Assembly (NCBI RefSeq): GCF_030269325.1
Contig: NZ_BSTD01000002.1
Span: 1,736,001 to 1,800,000 of the forward strand
Length of the DNA: 64,000 nucleotides
DNA from: Amycolatopsis sp. NBRC 101858
Lineage (GTDB): Bacteria > Actinomycetota > Actinomycetes > Mycobacteriales > Pseudonocardiaceae
Direction: 5' to 3'
The notes under the pieces were generated by a model that was given only the letters and a program-made list of their open reading frames with translations, had not been told where the DNA came from and did no database searches. Positions 34,071 to 42,499 of the stretch are shown in pieces (position 1 is the stretch's first letter; the number at the start of each line of letters is the position of its first letter). The translations under genes were made by a program, and so were the position numbers.

Positions 34071-34450
34071 GCTGTGCACGACGCCGTCTGCCGCCGCGAC
34101 TACAACGGGGTCAGCCGCTTGATGGACCGCCCGTTCGGATCGCGAAGCCCGGAAGCAGCCCTCGCGGAACTGCAAGCGAACAACGTCACCGCTCTGACCA
34201 TCCTCGCCAGACCCTCGAGGTCACCGCCATCGCCGGCCAAGGCGGCCTCGTCTGCTGCCACCCGGACGGAGCGGTCGCGATCTTCGCGCGGGGAACCTCC
34301 GTGCACCAGAGCAAGCTGGCGGACTTCGCCCTGACCAGCGACGCCGCAGCCAAAGGCAGTCTGCGCCGAATCCGGATCCAGATAGCCGCCGGCGCGACAG
34401 TGAACGAATGGCTCCCGGCCACAGCCACGGCCACGCTGAACCCATGCCCG
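34071..34450 (+). pseudogene. Frameshifted remnant of a small island gene
   Basis: Two coding-like segments in different frames belong together: AVCRRDYNGVSRLMDRPFGS with ALAELQANNVTALTILA (about 34080-34215), then LEVTAIAGQGGLVCCHPDGA and RRIRIQIAAGATVNEWLPAT (about 34217-34430). A frame change near 34215 and another near the 3' end interrupt the gene. It would end just before the ATG at 34444, implying a former operon. The family is not named; the pattern of a conserved hypothetical protein beside the next gene is the only clue. Confidence 0.5.
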
Positions 34451-34787
34451 AACCCATCCTGGTCGCCATCGCCGCTGCACTCGCCGCGAAGAGCGCGACC
34501 AGCCTGTACGACCTGGTGAGACGCAAGTTCGCGAAGGATCCGGCCAGCACCGCCGCCCTCGAGGCGGCCATGACGGCTCCGGACGACCCGCAACCAGTCA
34601 AAGCACTCGCCGAACGCCTGCACCGAGCCGAATCCGACGACAAGGCGTTCGCCGACGCCCTCCGAACGGAGTGGCACAGGCTCCCGGACACCGAACGCAC
34701 TCACGGCGGCGTCCACAACCAGGTCACGGGAACGTCACCGGCAAAGTGGTGCAAGCGCGCGACATCCACGGCAACATCAACCTCTGA
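34444..34787 (+). pseudogene. Frameshifted small protein with C-terminal amyloid-like motif
   Basis: ATG at 34444 starts MPEPILVAIAAALAAKSATS, an Ala-rich helix, followed by a charged helical body (about 1-90). The frame then leaves the natural tail: restoring one base near 34724-34728 gives VHNQV, then GNVTGKVVQARDIHGNINL and a stop at 34785-34787. That tail has the same Gly-x-Val-x-Gly...VVQA...IHG pattern as the motif in the STAND and cyclase-like genes. The gene is therefore one base away from encoding a helical protein with a C-terminal signalling motif. Mutation and sequence error cannot be separated here. Confidence 0.6.
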
Positions 34788-35355
34788 AACGCTGGACCGC
34801 ACAGCGAAGTATCGGCGAGCCCCTGCCAGCTCGAATATGTTGCGGACACGTGGAAGGTACCGGTCACCCGCGAGGCTTGCGCTGCCTACCTAGTACGACC
34901 ACGCCTCCACCAGGCTCGTCGAGCGCGTAGGACACTGCTCGTATGCCCACGACACCCGCCACCATGGCTCGGCGCTCGCGGAGCACGTGGGACTCGCCGT
35001 CGAGCTGGCGCCGACCGCGATCGCGCCCCTGACAACGTCGCTTCAGTTGCAGACAGCGAGGCAACGGTCTTCTGAACCTCGGTGCTCGTACCCGGCCTCC
35101 GCCGAGCTGCCGAGCCACATACCGGACGACCGTCGCCAACGTGGCTCGCACGCTGACGTCGTCGGGCGACCAGTAGCGTCGCGCGATGTTACCGCGGTCG
35201 ACACATCGCGGGCCACGCCCCGGACGCACGGAATTGTCGGTGGTGACACTTACGCTGTCGGGGAGGGCTCCGCTCAGCGGGACCTACAGGTCACCACACC
35301 GCTTTGACCTGCCGATTCGCAGCCGGGCGAGGCCGAGGCGAAAGGAAAGCGCCGT
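34788..35355. other. 568-bp gap without recognisable gene
   Basis: No frame shows convincing coding character. The 3' end holds the ribosome binding site (AAAGGAAAG) of the CD-NTase gene and presumably its promoter, but no clear -35/-10 pair was identified. Confidence 0.4.
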
Positions 35356-36336
35356 ATGAGCTTGAACGAGGCGTTCGACGAGTACCAGAAGACGGTCGAT
35401 GCCGACCCCACCCAGGTCAAGGAGGCACGGGACCGCCGCGACACATTCAAGGCCGCCCTCGGCGCCGAGGCCGACATTATCGAGGTATGGGGATCAGGCT
35501 CCCTGCGCCGCGGCACGCACACCGGACCGCTGATCCACGACGTCGACCTCGTGGTCGTGTTCGACCCTGACGACCACCCCGGTTGGGGCGAGCCGGGCAA
35601 CAACACCGCCGCCGACTCCCTCGACCTGCTGCAAGGCAAGATCACCACATTGCTCGGCAACAGCGGCACAGTCGAGAAGCTGGTCCGACGTGCCGATCCG
35701 CGCCCGCACGCGGTGAAGTGCTTCATTGACCTCCCCGGCGCTCCCGAGGGGTTCACCGTAGATGCCATGCCCGCGCTGGACGACAACGGCAGGCTCCTCA
35801 TCCCCGAAAAAACCGACAACGACAGTTCGCTGTGGATCCCTGCCAACCCTCAATACCTGGTGCGGGAGATCGCCCAGCGCAGCGCAAACTGGGACTGCTT
35901 CCTTCGACTAGTGCGCGTGGTCAAGAAGTGGCGCAAGCGCGCCGAAGTGGAGGGCGAGGTCAAGTCGTTGGTGATGGAGGTTCTCGCCCTACACCACCTC
36001 CCCGTCGACACCCGGCCTAACGCACTTCGCCGGTTCTTCACCGCGGCGGCGACCGCGGTGGGAGACGGACCGGTCGTTGACCCTGCCGGCGTCTGTGGGG
36101 AGATTCAACCCGATCTTGACCGCGTCGGTTTGCGCGAGTCCCTGCTGAACGCCGCGGACCTCGCCGACCAGGCATGTGACGCCGCCGCCAACGGCTACAC
36201 CGACGACGCGAAGAAGCTCTGGCGGGACGTTTTCGGCAGCGACTTCCCAGCTCCGGAAGGCAAGGTCAACACCAGTCCCGCACTGATCACTCCCGCGGTC
36301 GCCAAACGGCCGATCAAGGACGCCCCCCAGGGGTGA
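35356..36336 (+). CDS. CD-NTase (cGAS/DncV-like nucleotidyltransferase) of CBASS-like locus 1
   Basis: A 326-residue nucleotidyltransferase of the 2',5'-oligoadenylate-synthetase/CD-NTase superfamily, which makes cyclic oligonucleotide signals on phage infection. The active-site helix motif is GSGSLRRGT (46-54); the metal-binding acids are Asp62 and Asp64 in HDVDLVVVF, with Asp136 (FTVDAMPAL) as the third. A helical C-terminal domain follows. All three carboxylates are present, so it is probably active. ATG at 35356 has AAAGGAAAG upstream. Its stop overlaps the E2-like gene start by GTGA. The three downstream genes (E2-, E1-, JAB-like) fit a type II CBASS arrangement; the nucleotide product cannot be predicted. 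Confidence 0.88.
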   Translation: MSLNEAFDEYQKTVDADPTQVKEARDRRDTFKAALGAEADIIEVWGSGSLRRGTHTGPLIHDVDLVVVFDPDDHPGWGEPGNNTAADSLDLLQGKITTLLGNSGTVEKLVRRADPRPHAVKCFIDLPGAPEGFTVDAMPALDDNGRLLIPEKTDNDSSLWIPANPQYLVREIAQRSANWDCFLRLVRVVKKWRKRAEVEGEVKSLVMEVLALHHLPVDTRPNALRRFFTAAATAVGDGPVVDPAGVCGEIQPDLDRVGLRESLLNAADLADQACDAAANGYTDDAKKLWRDVFGSDFPAPEGKVNTSPALITPAVAKRPIKDAPQG

Positions 36337-36935
36337 CTACGATCATGATCGGTAAAGCGGATTTCGCGGCAACCCCTTGGTGGGAAGCCGAACCCTCACG
36401 CTTCGCACGAGATCAGCGCGAGATCGCCGCCTCCTTTCCTGAGCTGACCTGGCACGCCGTCGGCGCAGGTGGGTGGAGCGGCAGGCTGTCCATGTGGCCG
36501 TTGAGGCGGCCTGAACCAACTGGGCTGGCGTTCCTCCTCGGCGGACGTGGCCTGCAAGTCGAGATCGCCTACCGCCAGGCGTACCCGATGGTGCCGCCGC
36601 GGATCTTTCCCGTCGATCCACGACCGGAACCCGTGGAGTGCACACAGCATCAATGGCATGTGAACGGCGACGGCAGCTTATGTCAGTTCCAGACCGACAC
36701 TGCCTGGGACCCCCGCGATTCTGTCTGCGACATCATTATCAAGGCAGCGGCGTGGCGCGTCGAGTATGCGCTGATGAAGGCCGGTGCCCTGGAGCAGATG
36801 ACCCTGCACGGAATTGTGAGCGACTCGTCTCTGGACGACTTGATCACTATCACCGGCCAACAGCTCGATAGCACCGACGCGCACCAAAAGGCCGCCGAAT
36901 CCGTGCCGAGCGTCGACGCGGAGGAGGAACGATGA
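36333..36935 (+). CDS. E2-like (ubiquitin-conjugating) protein of CBASS-like locus 1
   Basis: A 200-residue E2-fold protein. The central beta sheet with YRQAYPMVPPRIFP leads to the active-site segment HVNGDGSLCQFQTDTAW, with Cys117 as the likely thioester cysteine, as in bacterial E2-like proteins of CBASS and related operons. In type II CBASS the E2/E1 partner conjugates the CD-NTase C-terminus to a target, priming it. Here the E2 is a separate protein rather than fused to E1. It overlaps both neighbours by 4 nt (GTGA and ATGA). The start could also be ATG at 36345. Confidence 0.82.
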   Translation: MTTIMIGKADFAATPWWEAEPSRFARDQREIAASFPELTWHAVGAGGWSGRLSMWPLRRPEPTGLAFLLGGRGLQVEIAYRQAYPMVPPRIFPVDPRPEPVECTQHQWHVNGDGSLCQFQTDTAWDPRDSVCDIIIKAAAWRVEYALMKAGALEQMTLHGIVSDSSLDDLITITGQQLDSTDAHQKAAESVPSVDAEEER

Positions 36936-38230
36936 CAAGTACCGTCCTCCTGCTTCCGCGTAATGGACTCCGACGCCTCATGGCTCCGAACGCCGGAACA
37001 TCGGGGGCGATCAGGTTCAAGCACTCGTCAGCCGACGATCTGATGTTGCTCAGTTACGTCAAGGTCGGCGAAGTCGGCTACCAGGTACCCTTGGCTCCTA
37101 AGACACACCGACTCAATCAGGGTGACACCGGCGTTAACGGACTTTGGTTCCGGGTATCGGTGGAACTGCACTGCTGGTGGTACGAACTCATCCGACGTGG
37201 TGATCAGTTCTGCGTTCCGCGTGACGAGTTCGTCAAGCGGATTCCAGGCCCCTTGACCGATCCGGGCGCACTCGGCTATATCGTCCTCACGTACGCCCCT
37301 GGAGCCGCATTCCCGCCGCACGATGTCAACCCTATTCCGACGTTCGCGGCGTGGTTCGTCACGCGCGACGGAGTTTCAGGCGTCAATGTCGCAGCCGAGC
37401 CCGCAGAGGTAGGTACGAGCCGGCTCGCGGCTCATTGGCCGATAGACGACCTGGCCAAAACGACGGTCACGGTGGTTGGCGTCGGCAGCATCGGCGGCGC
37501 AGCCGTCACGGCGCTCGCAGGTTACGGCGTCGGCCAGCTCTTACTGGTCGACCCAGATCGACTGATGTGGCACAACCTGGTGCGCCACGTGCTTCCTGGC
37601 CGCCATGTGGGCCATTTCAAAGTCGACGCGCTCCGCGAGCACCTCGCAGACCAGCGCAGCGACACAAGGATTGTTCCATACCGCTACGATGTCGTCGACG
37701 ACGCGCACGAGATTCGCGGCTTACTGTCCACAACAGACATCGTTCTCTGCTGCGCCGATGGCGTTGCTCCGCGACGAACGGTCAGCCACCTCGCACGCCG
37801 CGCCGGAAAGCCTGCGGTCCTAGCCTGCGTCCTGGACGATGGCGGCATTGGAGAGATCATCCGGCTACGCCCGTTCCCAGACCACGGTTGCCTCCTTTGC
37901 CGCCGCCAGGCACTCATCGACGACGGCACCTTCGATCCCGAACCAGCACTCGAGGCCGGCTACGGCACCGGAACCTTGCATCAACCTATGACGGCCGTCG
38001 GCTCTGACCTCGCTATTGTGGGCGATCTGGCTGCCAAGATCACTACCGCAACTGTGCTGGAAAAGGCCGGCCACTACACCCACCGCCTTCCCGGCGAGCA
38101 GCTCAACCTTGCCCTCCAAGCACGCCGCGGATGGCCCGGCCCCTACGACCTCGGCTACACCGGCAACACTCGCTGGGTGCCCACCGTCGCGCCGCCGCGT
38201 GATGACTGCCCTACCTGTGGGAAGCCGTGA
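36932..38230 (+). CDS. E1-like (ThiF/UBA) adenylating protein of CBASS-like locus 1
   Basis: A 432-residue protein with a ~160-residue N-terminal domain of unknown fold and a C-terminal ThiF/E1 adenylation domain: nucleotide motif VVGVGSIGGAA (about 181-191), acidic strand LLLVDPDRL, then R/N residues (WHNLVRHVL). Zinc-binding Cys pairs are CLLC and the terminal CPTC. A Cys in LACVLDDGG could carry the thioester. It would activate a protein C-terminus with ATP and pass it to the E2-like protein. Overlaps with the E2 and JAB genes (4 nt each) show a coupled operon. Confidence 0.86.
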   Translation: MTSTVLLLPRNGLRRLMAPNAGTSGAIRFKHSSADDLMLLSYVKVGEVGYQVPLAPKTHRLNQGDTGVNGLWFRVSVELHCWWYELIRRGDQFCVPRDEFVKRIPGPLTDPGALGYIVLTYAPGAAFPPHDVNPIPTFAAWFVTRDGVSGVNVAAEPAEVGTSRLAAHWPIDDLAKTTVTVVGVGSIGGAAVTALAGYGVGQLLLVDPDRLMWHNLVRHVLPGRHVGHFKVDALREHLADQRSDTRIVPYRYDVVDDAHEIRGLLSTTDIVLCCADGVAPRRTVSHLARRAGKPAVLACVLDDGGIGEIIRLRPFPDHGCLLCRRQALIDDGTFDPEPALEAGYGTGTLHQPMTAVGSDLAIVGDLAAKITTATVLEKAGHYTHRLPGEQLNLALQARRGWPGPYDLGYTGNTRWVPTVAPPRDDCPTCGKP

Positions 38231-38799
38231 CAGACACCGTCCCCGCCTCTATCATCGTCGCCACGTCCGTTGTCGATGCAATCGCCCACGAGGCACAAGC
38301 CTCGCGCGACGGCACCGAAACCGGCGGGATTCTACTCGGCACCACAGCGGGCAGCAGCCTCGTTGTCCGTCATGCCGGAGGCCCCGGTCGACACGCCACT
38401 CGACGACCGACATTCTTCCAACGCGATCTCAATCATGCGCAGGCGCTCGGCGATTGGGCGTTCGAGCAAGACCGAAGCGTGTGGGTCGGCGAATGGCACA
38501 CCCACCTCGCGGCTCCAGCCGCGCCAAGCCCCCGAGATCTCGCTACCTACCAGGGCCTGCTCGCCGACCCCGAGCTTGCCTTCGACTTCTTTCTCGCGAT
38601 CATCCTTGCTGATCCGACAAAAGAATGGGCGCAAGCACAAATAGCTACATGGCTCATTACGCCGTCCGAGAACCGAGTCGCAATAACAGAAATTACACCT
38701 AACCACAAGACGGTAGCGCTACGCTGGCTGAACCCGCGCTCTACCTATGAGTGGCTTTCAGAAGCCGCCAATCACGATAAACCGTGCGACCGGAGTTGA
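38227..38799 (+). CDS. JAB/MPN metallopeptidase of CBASS-like locus 1 (Cap3-like)
   Basis: A 190-residue JAB-domain isopeptidase. The zinc site is complete: Glu31 (ETGGILLG), His91 and His93 (WHTH), and Ser101/Asp104 in SPRD. In CBASS, Cap3-type JAB proteases remove the conjugate formed by E1/E2 and so reverse CD-NTase priming. GTG at 38227 overlaps the E1 stop. It is the last gene of the four-gene operon; no effector gene (nuclease, phospholipase, membrane or TIR-SAVED protein) follows. Confidence 0.87.
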   Translation: MTDTVPASIIVATSVVDAIAHEAQASRDGTETGGILLGTTAGSSLVVRHAGGPGRHATRRPTFFQRDLNHAQALGDWAFEQDRSVWVGEWHTHLAAPAAPSPRDLATYQGLLADPELAFDFFLAIILADPTKEWAQAQIATWLITPSENRVAITEITPNHKTVALRWLNPRSTYEWLSEAANHDKPCDRS

Positions 38800-39230
38800 A
38801 CGATGCGAGCCCGGCATCGGCAAGGGCCTCCTCAGTAACGTCGAACGCGGCCGGGACGCACCGAACTGGGACCTGGTGACCTTCTACGAGGAGGCCGACT
38901 CCGGGGACGGCCAGCTCTGGTCGACCTACATCGAAGTGGTCGCCGCGCCGCGATGACCGACCGCGCAATCCGTCCGCCGGAGGCAAGGCACATTCGTCGC
39001 CGATGTCACGATCCGGACGGGACCGTCATGCCGCCGGACAAAGGTTCGAAAAGGGTGTGGCGACTGCGGAACAGCGGCACTGTGCCGTGGACAGGTCGGT
39101 ACCTCCGTCACCTCGGAGCACAGGTCGGACTCGGCATCCCGAGCTGACCGATCCAGGTGCGGATTGCCGACACGATGCCTGGTGCTCTCGACGCGCACTG
39201 CACTTCGCTCGAGTGATCTCCACCCGCCAC
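38800..39230 (+). pseudogene. Decayed XRE helix-turn-helix / NBR1-Ig-like protein
   Basis: Short frames together recall an actinobacterial protein with an XRE-type DNA-binding domain followed by an NBR1-Ig-like domain: GKGLLSNVERGRDAPNWDLV and TFYEEADSGDGQLWSTYIEV (about 38820-38950, end of the HTH), then DGTVMPP and KRVWRLRNSGTVPWTGRYLR (about 39015-39110). Frame changes near 38960 and 39000 and a stop at about 39147 break it. It fills the space between the two convergent CBASS-like loci. In intact relatives the pair of domains is thought to be regulatory; this copy should be inactive. Confidence 0.55.
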
Positions 39231-39291
39231 CGCTCCACTACGACGTCGGCCTGCCAGCGCCGACGCCTCGCCTTCGACGCGACTCCAGGCG

Positions 39292-40197
39292 CTACCTCCC
39301 GCAGGCCAAGGTGGTTGCCAGGTATTGCACCGAGTCGACCGACCAGACCGTCCGATTGCCCACGAAGAGGTCGACCAGTTCGTTCTGGCAGACGAAATCG
39401 CCGGCGAGGTCGAGGTTCGACGCCAGCCAGGACAAGGATCGGCCGTATGCCGCGTGCAGCGTGGACTGGCGGTACTCATCGTTCGGCACGTTGTAGAAAA
39501 GGCACTCGATGAAGTAGGACGACAAGACCTTAGCCCGTTCGTCGGTCTCGATGTCCATCAGGTGGAGCCGCGCGTTCTTCACCGTTCGGACCACCTGCTT
39601 GAAGCGCCCGCCGGTTTCGGCGTCCTTCCGGTTGCCGTTCTTCAGGTGCTGCTTCGGGAAGCTGATCACGGCCGCCCCGGAGCCGTCTTCGAAGTAGATG
39701 CCTTCATCGAAGGTTTCGACACCTCCCGAGGAGAAGTTCCGGTAGTGCCGGTATTCGATGGCGGGAACGATGTCAGCCGGTATCCGGAACGGCGAGTCCC
39801 AATCCTGAATGTCGATGCACTTGCCGCCCACGGTGACGAAGTAACTCTTCCGCAGGGCGGAGATCACATCCTGCCGAAATTCGCGCCAGCCGAAATTCGC
39901 ATTCTCGTACCTCGCGTGGAAACGTGACTTCTCCCACGGCTCAAGACCCTCCAAGTGCTCCTCGAAGGGCAACTTCATCTGCACCACGAGATCGACGTCG
40001 CTGTGCGCGCGGATGTTCGTCTTGTTGGCGTAAGACCCTTGGACGACGATCTCGTAGGTGTACTCGCAAAGTCGAGATGACCTCTTCAGCGCATCGCTGA
40101 GCACTTGCTTCGTCCACGCCGGCCACGGCGACCCCGGCCGTTCGGACCACTCGTCCAGCTGGTCAGGAGACATTTCCACGCCTCTTTCGCGAAGCAC
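39292..40197 (-). CDS. CD-NTase of CBASS-like locus 2
   Basis: A 301-residue nucleotidyltransferase of a different CD-NTase branch from locus 1. Active-site motif VQGSYANKT (52-60) is followed by Asp67 and Asp69 (SDVDLVVQ), with Asp142 in IPADIVPAIEYR as probable third carboxylate; a helical domain with the RLHLMDIETDE segment follows. The catalytic set is complete. The start overlaps the end of the E2-E1-JAB gene by 35 bp from ATG 40197, or by 11 bp from ATG 40173. As the last gene of the minus-strand operon it receives its partner functions from the genes before it. Confidence 0.85.
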   Translation of the reverse strand: MLRERGVEMSPDQLDEWSERPGSPWPAWTKQVLSDALKRSSRLCEYTYEIVVQGSYANKTNIRAHSDVDLVVQMKLPFEEHLEGLEPWEKSRFHARYENANFGWREFRQDVISALRKSYFVTVGGKCIDIQDWDSPFRIPADIVPAIEYRHYRNFSSGGVETFDEGIYFEDGSGAAVISFPKQHLKNGNRKDAETGGRFKQVVRTVKNARLHLMDIETDERAKVLSSYFIECLFYNVPNDEYRQSTLHAAYGRSLSWLASNLDLAGDFVCQNELVDLFVGNRTVWSVDSVQYLATTLACGR

Positions 40198-42499
40198 GAG
40201 GCGGTTCGCCGGATCCCGGACCCCGGCCCGGGAAAAAGAGCTCGACGTGCAAGTCGGGCCGTCCCGCTCCGTCCAGCCACCGCACCCATTTCTCCTGGTT
40301 CCCGCCGAGGATCAGCAAGACGGCCGGTGCGTCGTCCCTAGTGATCTCCGCCATCGCGGTCCGGTCGATGTCGCTCGGCTCCACCCGGTGCCGGGGGTGT
40401 GTGTGCCACATGCCGATGTAGCCGATCAAGCCCCGGCTTCGGCGCCGTAGCTCAAAGGTGCGCTCGCGCTGAGCTGCGGGATCCAGAACCAGCCCATCGG
40501 CCCAGGCCGCGCTTCCCGGCGGCAGGCTACTCGCCTCGGTGATCCAGACGAGCTTGGCGGCGTGGTCGACCTGGCCGAGCAGAAGACCGCCGGTTTCGCA
40601 CTCCGGCCCGCGCAGTTCCCTGCTCTGAAGCACTTCCTGCCGGATGGCCGCGAAGGCGGCAGGGGCTATTCGCGCCTGGTAACCATGGCCTGCTTCCGGC
40701 CGGACGACGTCGTTGGTCCACTGGAGCCGCTGCGCCGGCGCGCCCGGCGAGTCTCCGCTGGGAGACCGCACGACCGTCGCGTACTTCCGCGGAGTCAGGA
40801 CACCTTCCGGGGCCGGCAAGCCGAGGAGCGCGAGTGCGTCGGTGAACAGCAGGCCGGCGAACCCGGCCAAATCCGCGGCGGAGCCGGCGAAGGTGGGATC
40901 AGAACACCCGGGCTCCGGCTGGAACACCTCCGCCCTGGGCACGTCCGGGAGCAGGTCGTCCAGCACGTCGCGCAGTCCGTCGTCTTCGCTCGCCGCCAGC
41001 AGCAGCTGCCGGAGGACGTCCACCCCGGCCACTCCCGACCCCGGCAACGCGAGCGTGCCGATGCCGATCTCGCAGCGGTGGCTGACCATGACGGACAGCA
41101 GCGGTGGGTGGTCGGCGCGGTCCCGCCACGTCAGCTCGAGCGCCGCGGCCACCGCGCGATTGGCCGTGGCGTCGACGACCAGATCGGCCTCGGCCAGCCC
41201 GGCTTCGCTCCGGACGAGCTCGACCGCGTCGGCCACCGAGTCCTCGATCGCCACGTCGGGGGACGTCCGGCGCAGCCGCTCGCCGAGGACCTCGGCCTTG
41301 GGAAACCCGATATCGTCGTAGCCGTAAGGCTGGCGGACAAGCAAGCCGTGGTGCACGAACCCCTGGTCGACCAGCCGCACGCGCCGGGCGCCACCGCGCA
41401 CGCAGAATTCGGCTATCGGCGCACCGAGGGCTCCGCAGCCAAGGACGAGCACTCGCTTGCCGTGGAGCCAGCGGGCGGGACGCCGGTGGTCACGGCGGAG
41501 TGTGATGCTCGGACGCTGGTCTTCGACCCGCATCCACCGCACCTCGCGCTCCTCGAGCCCGAAATCCGCCCACCAGGCCGCGAAGTGCGCGATCCGTCCC
41601 CGGATCGGCGAGTCGGGCCTGGCCCGGCTGCCCAGCAGGATCAAGCCCAGGGGCTCCGCGCCCGGCTGCTCGGCTCCGGCCGCCGCGGCGGCGGCGGCCG
41701 ACAACCGGGCCCAGTCGATCAGCGAAGCGCAAGCCGACGAGTCGAGCCCCTGGCTTCTGAGGCCGGCCAGAAGCCCAGCGAGCTGCGTGGGGTAGTTGAA
41801 GTCGACCGGCCCCGGCAGCGCGACGACCGGGGCGAGGAAAGCGCGGCCCGGCTCCGCGCTCCGCTTCGCCGGCTCCGCTTTGACCCATTGCCCGGCCTGC
41901 CGCAGGTCCAGCCACCGCCGGACCTCGTACTTGCGCCGGCCCACGCTTTCGATGACCGCACCGGCCAGCCAGATCGACTCGTCGTCCTCGAGGGCCTTCG
42001 GCAAGTTCCGCCGGACGAGCAGCCGACCCGGCGAGCCGACCAGGTTGGTGATCGGCGGGTCCCATGGCACTTCGGGGCCGGTGATCGTGCCCACGGCGAC
42101 GTGCTCGAACCACGTCACCAACCGGGTGACCACATCGGTCATGCCGACGCCGGGGTCCCACTCGTACTGGGCCACGTACAGGCAGATCGACACGCCCCAG
42201 ACCACGTGCGGCAGCCCGGCGAACCGGCGATGCCGGAGGAAAACCCGAGGTTGCTGGAGCGGGTACAGCGCGGGCACCACGATCGTCACGCGCTCGTGCT
42301 CGAGGAGGGGAACACTCGACCGGTCGGACCCGGCACCGCCGCAGTTGATATCCAGTTCGACCAGGAGCGGTCCCTCTTCCGAGGTCGGCTCACCTACCCC
42401 GACCACAGCGAGATCGCCCCCCGACGCACGGGCGAGCACCCGGAGTTCGTCGAAGGCCTCCACCTGCCCCGGCGTCGGCGCGAAGGATTTGCGGGTCAT
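40163..42499 (-). CDS. E2-E1-JAB triple fusion of CBASS-like locus 2
   Basis: A 778-residue fusion carrying in one chain the three activities that locus 1 encodes separately. Residues 1-150: E2-like domain with probable active Cys106 (VSICLYVAQYEWDPG). Residues about 345-570: ThiF/E1 adenylation domain with GCGALGAP (354-361) and acidic strand VRLVDQG. Residues about 600-740: JAB protease with Glu635 (ETGGLLLG), His699/His701 (WHTH), and Ser709/Asp712. All key residues are present. It is flanked by the CD-NTase (overlapping downstream) and a zinc-ribbon gene (ATGA overlap upstream). Conjugation and its reversal would thus be physically joined; how they are kept from opposing each other is unclear. 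Confidence 0.87.
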   Translation of the reverse strand: MTRKSFAPTPGQVEAFDELRVLARASGGDLAVVGVGEPTSEEGPLLVELDINCGGAGSDRSSVPLLEHERVTIVVPALYPLQQPRVFLRHRRFAGLPHVVWGVSICLYVAQYEWDPGVGMTDVVTRLVTWFEHVAVGTITGPEVPWDPPITNLVGSPGRLLVRRNLPKALEDDESIWLAGAVIESVGRRKYEVRRWLDLRQAGQWVKAEPAKRSAEPGRAFLAPVVALPGPVDFNYPTQLAGLLAGLRSQGLDSSACASLIDWARLSAAAAAAAGAEQPGAEPLGLILLGSRARPDSPIRGRIAHFAAWWADFGLEEREVRWMRVEDQRPSITLRRDHRRPARWLHGKRVLVLGCGALGAPIAEFCVRGGARRVRLVDQGFVHHGLLVRQPYGYDDIGFPKAEVLGERLRRTSPDVAIEDSVADAVELVRSEAGLAEADLVVDATANRAVAAALELTWRDRADHPPLLSVMVSHRCEIGIGTLALPGSGVAGVDVLRQLLLAASEDDGLRDVLDDLLPDVPRAEVFQPEPGCSDPTFAGSAADLAGFAGLLFTDALALLGLPAPEGVLTPRKYATVVRSPSGDSPGAPAQRLQWTNDVVRPEAGHGYQARIAPAAFAAIRQEVLQSRELRGPECETGGLLLGQVDHAAKLVWITEASSLPPGSAAWADGLVLDPAAQRERTFELRRRSRGLIGYIGMWHTHPRHRVEPSDIDRTAMAEITRDDAPAVLLILGGNQEKWVRWLDGAGRPDLHVELFFPGRGPGSGEPPRASRKRRGNVS

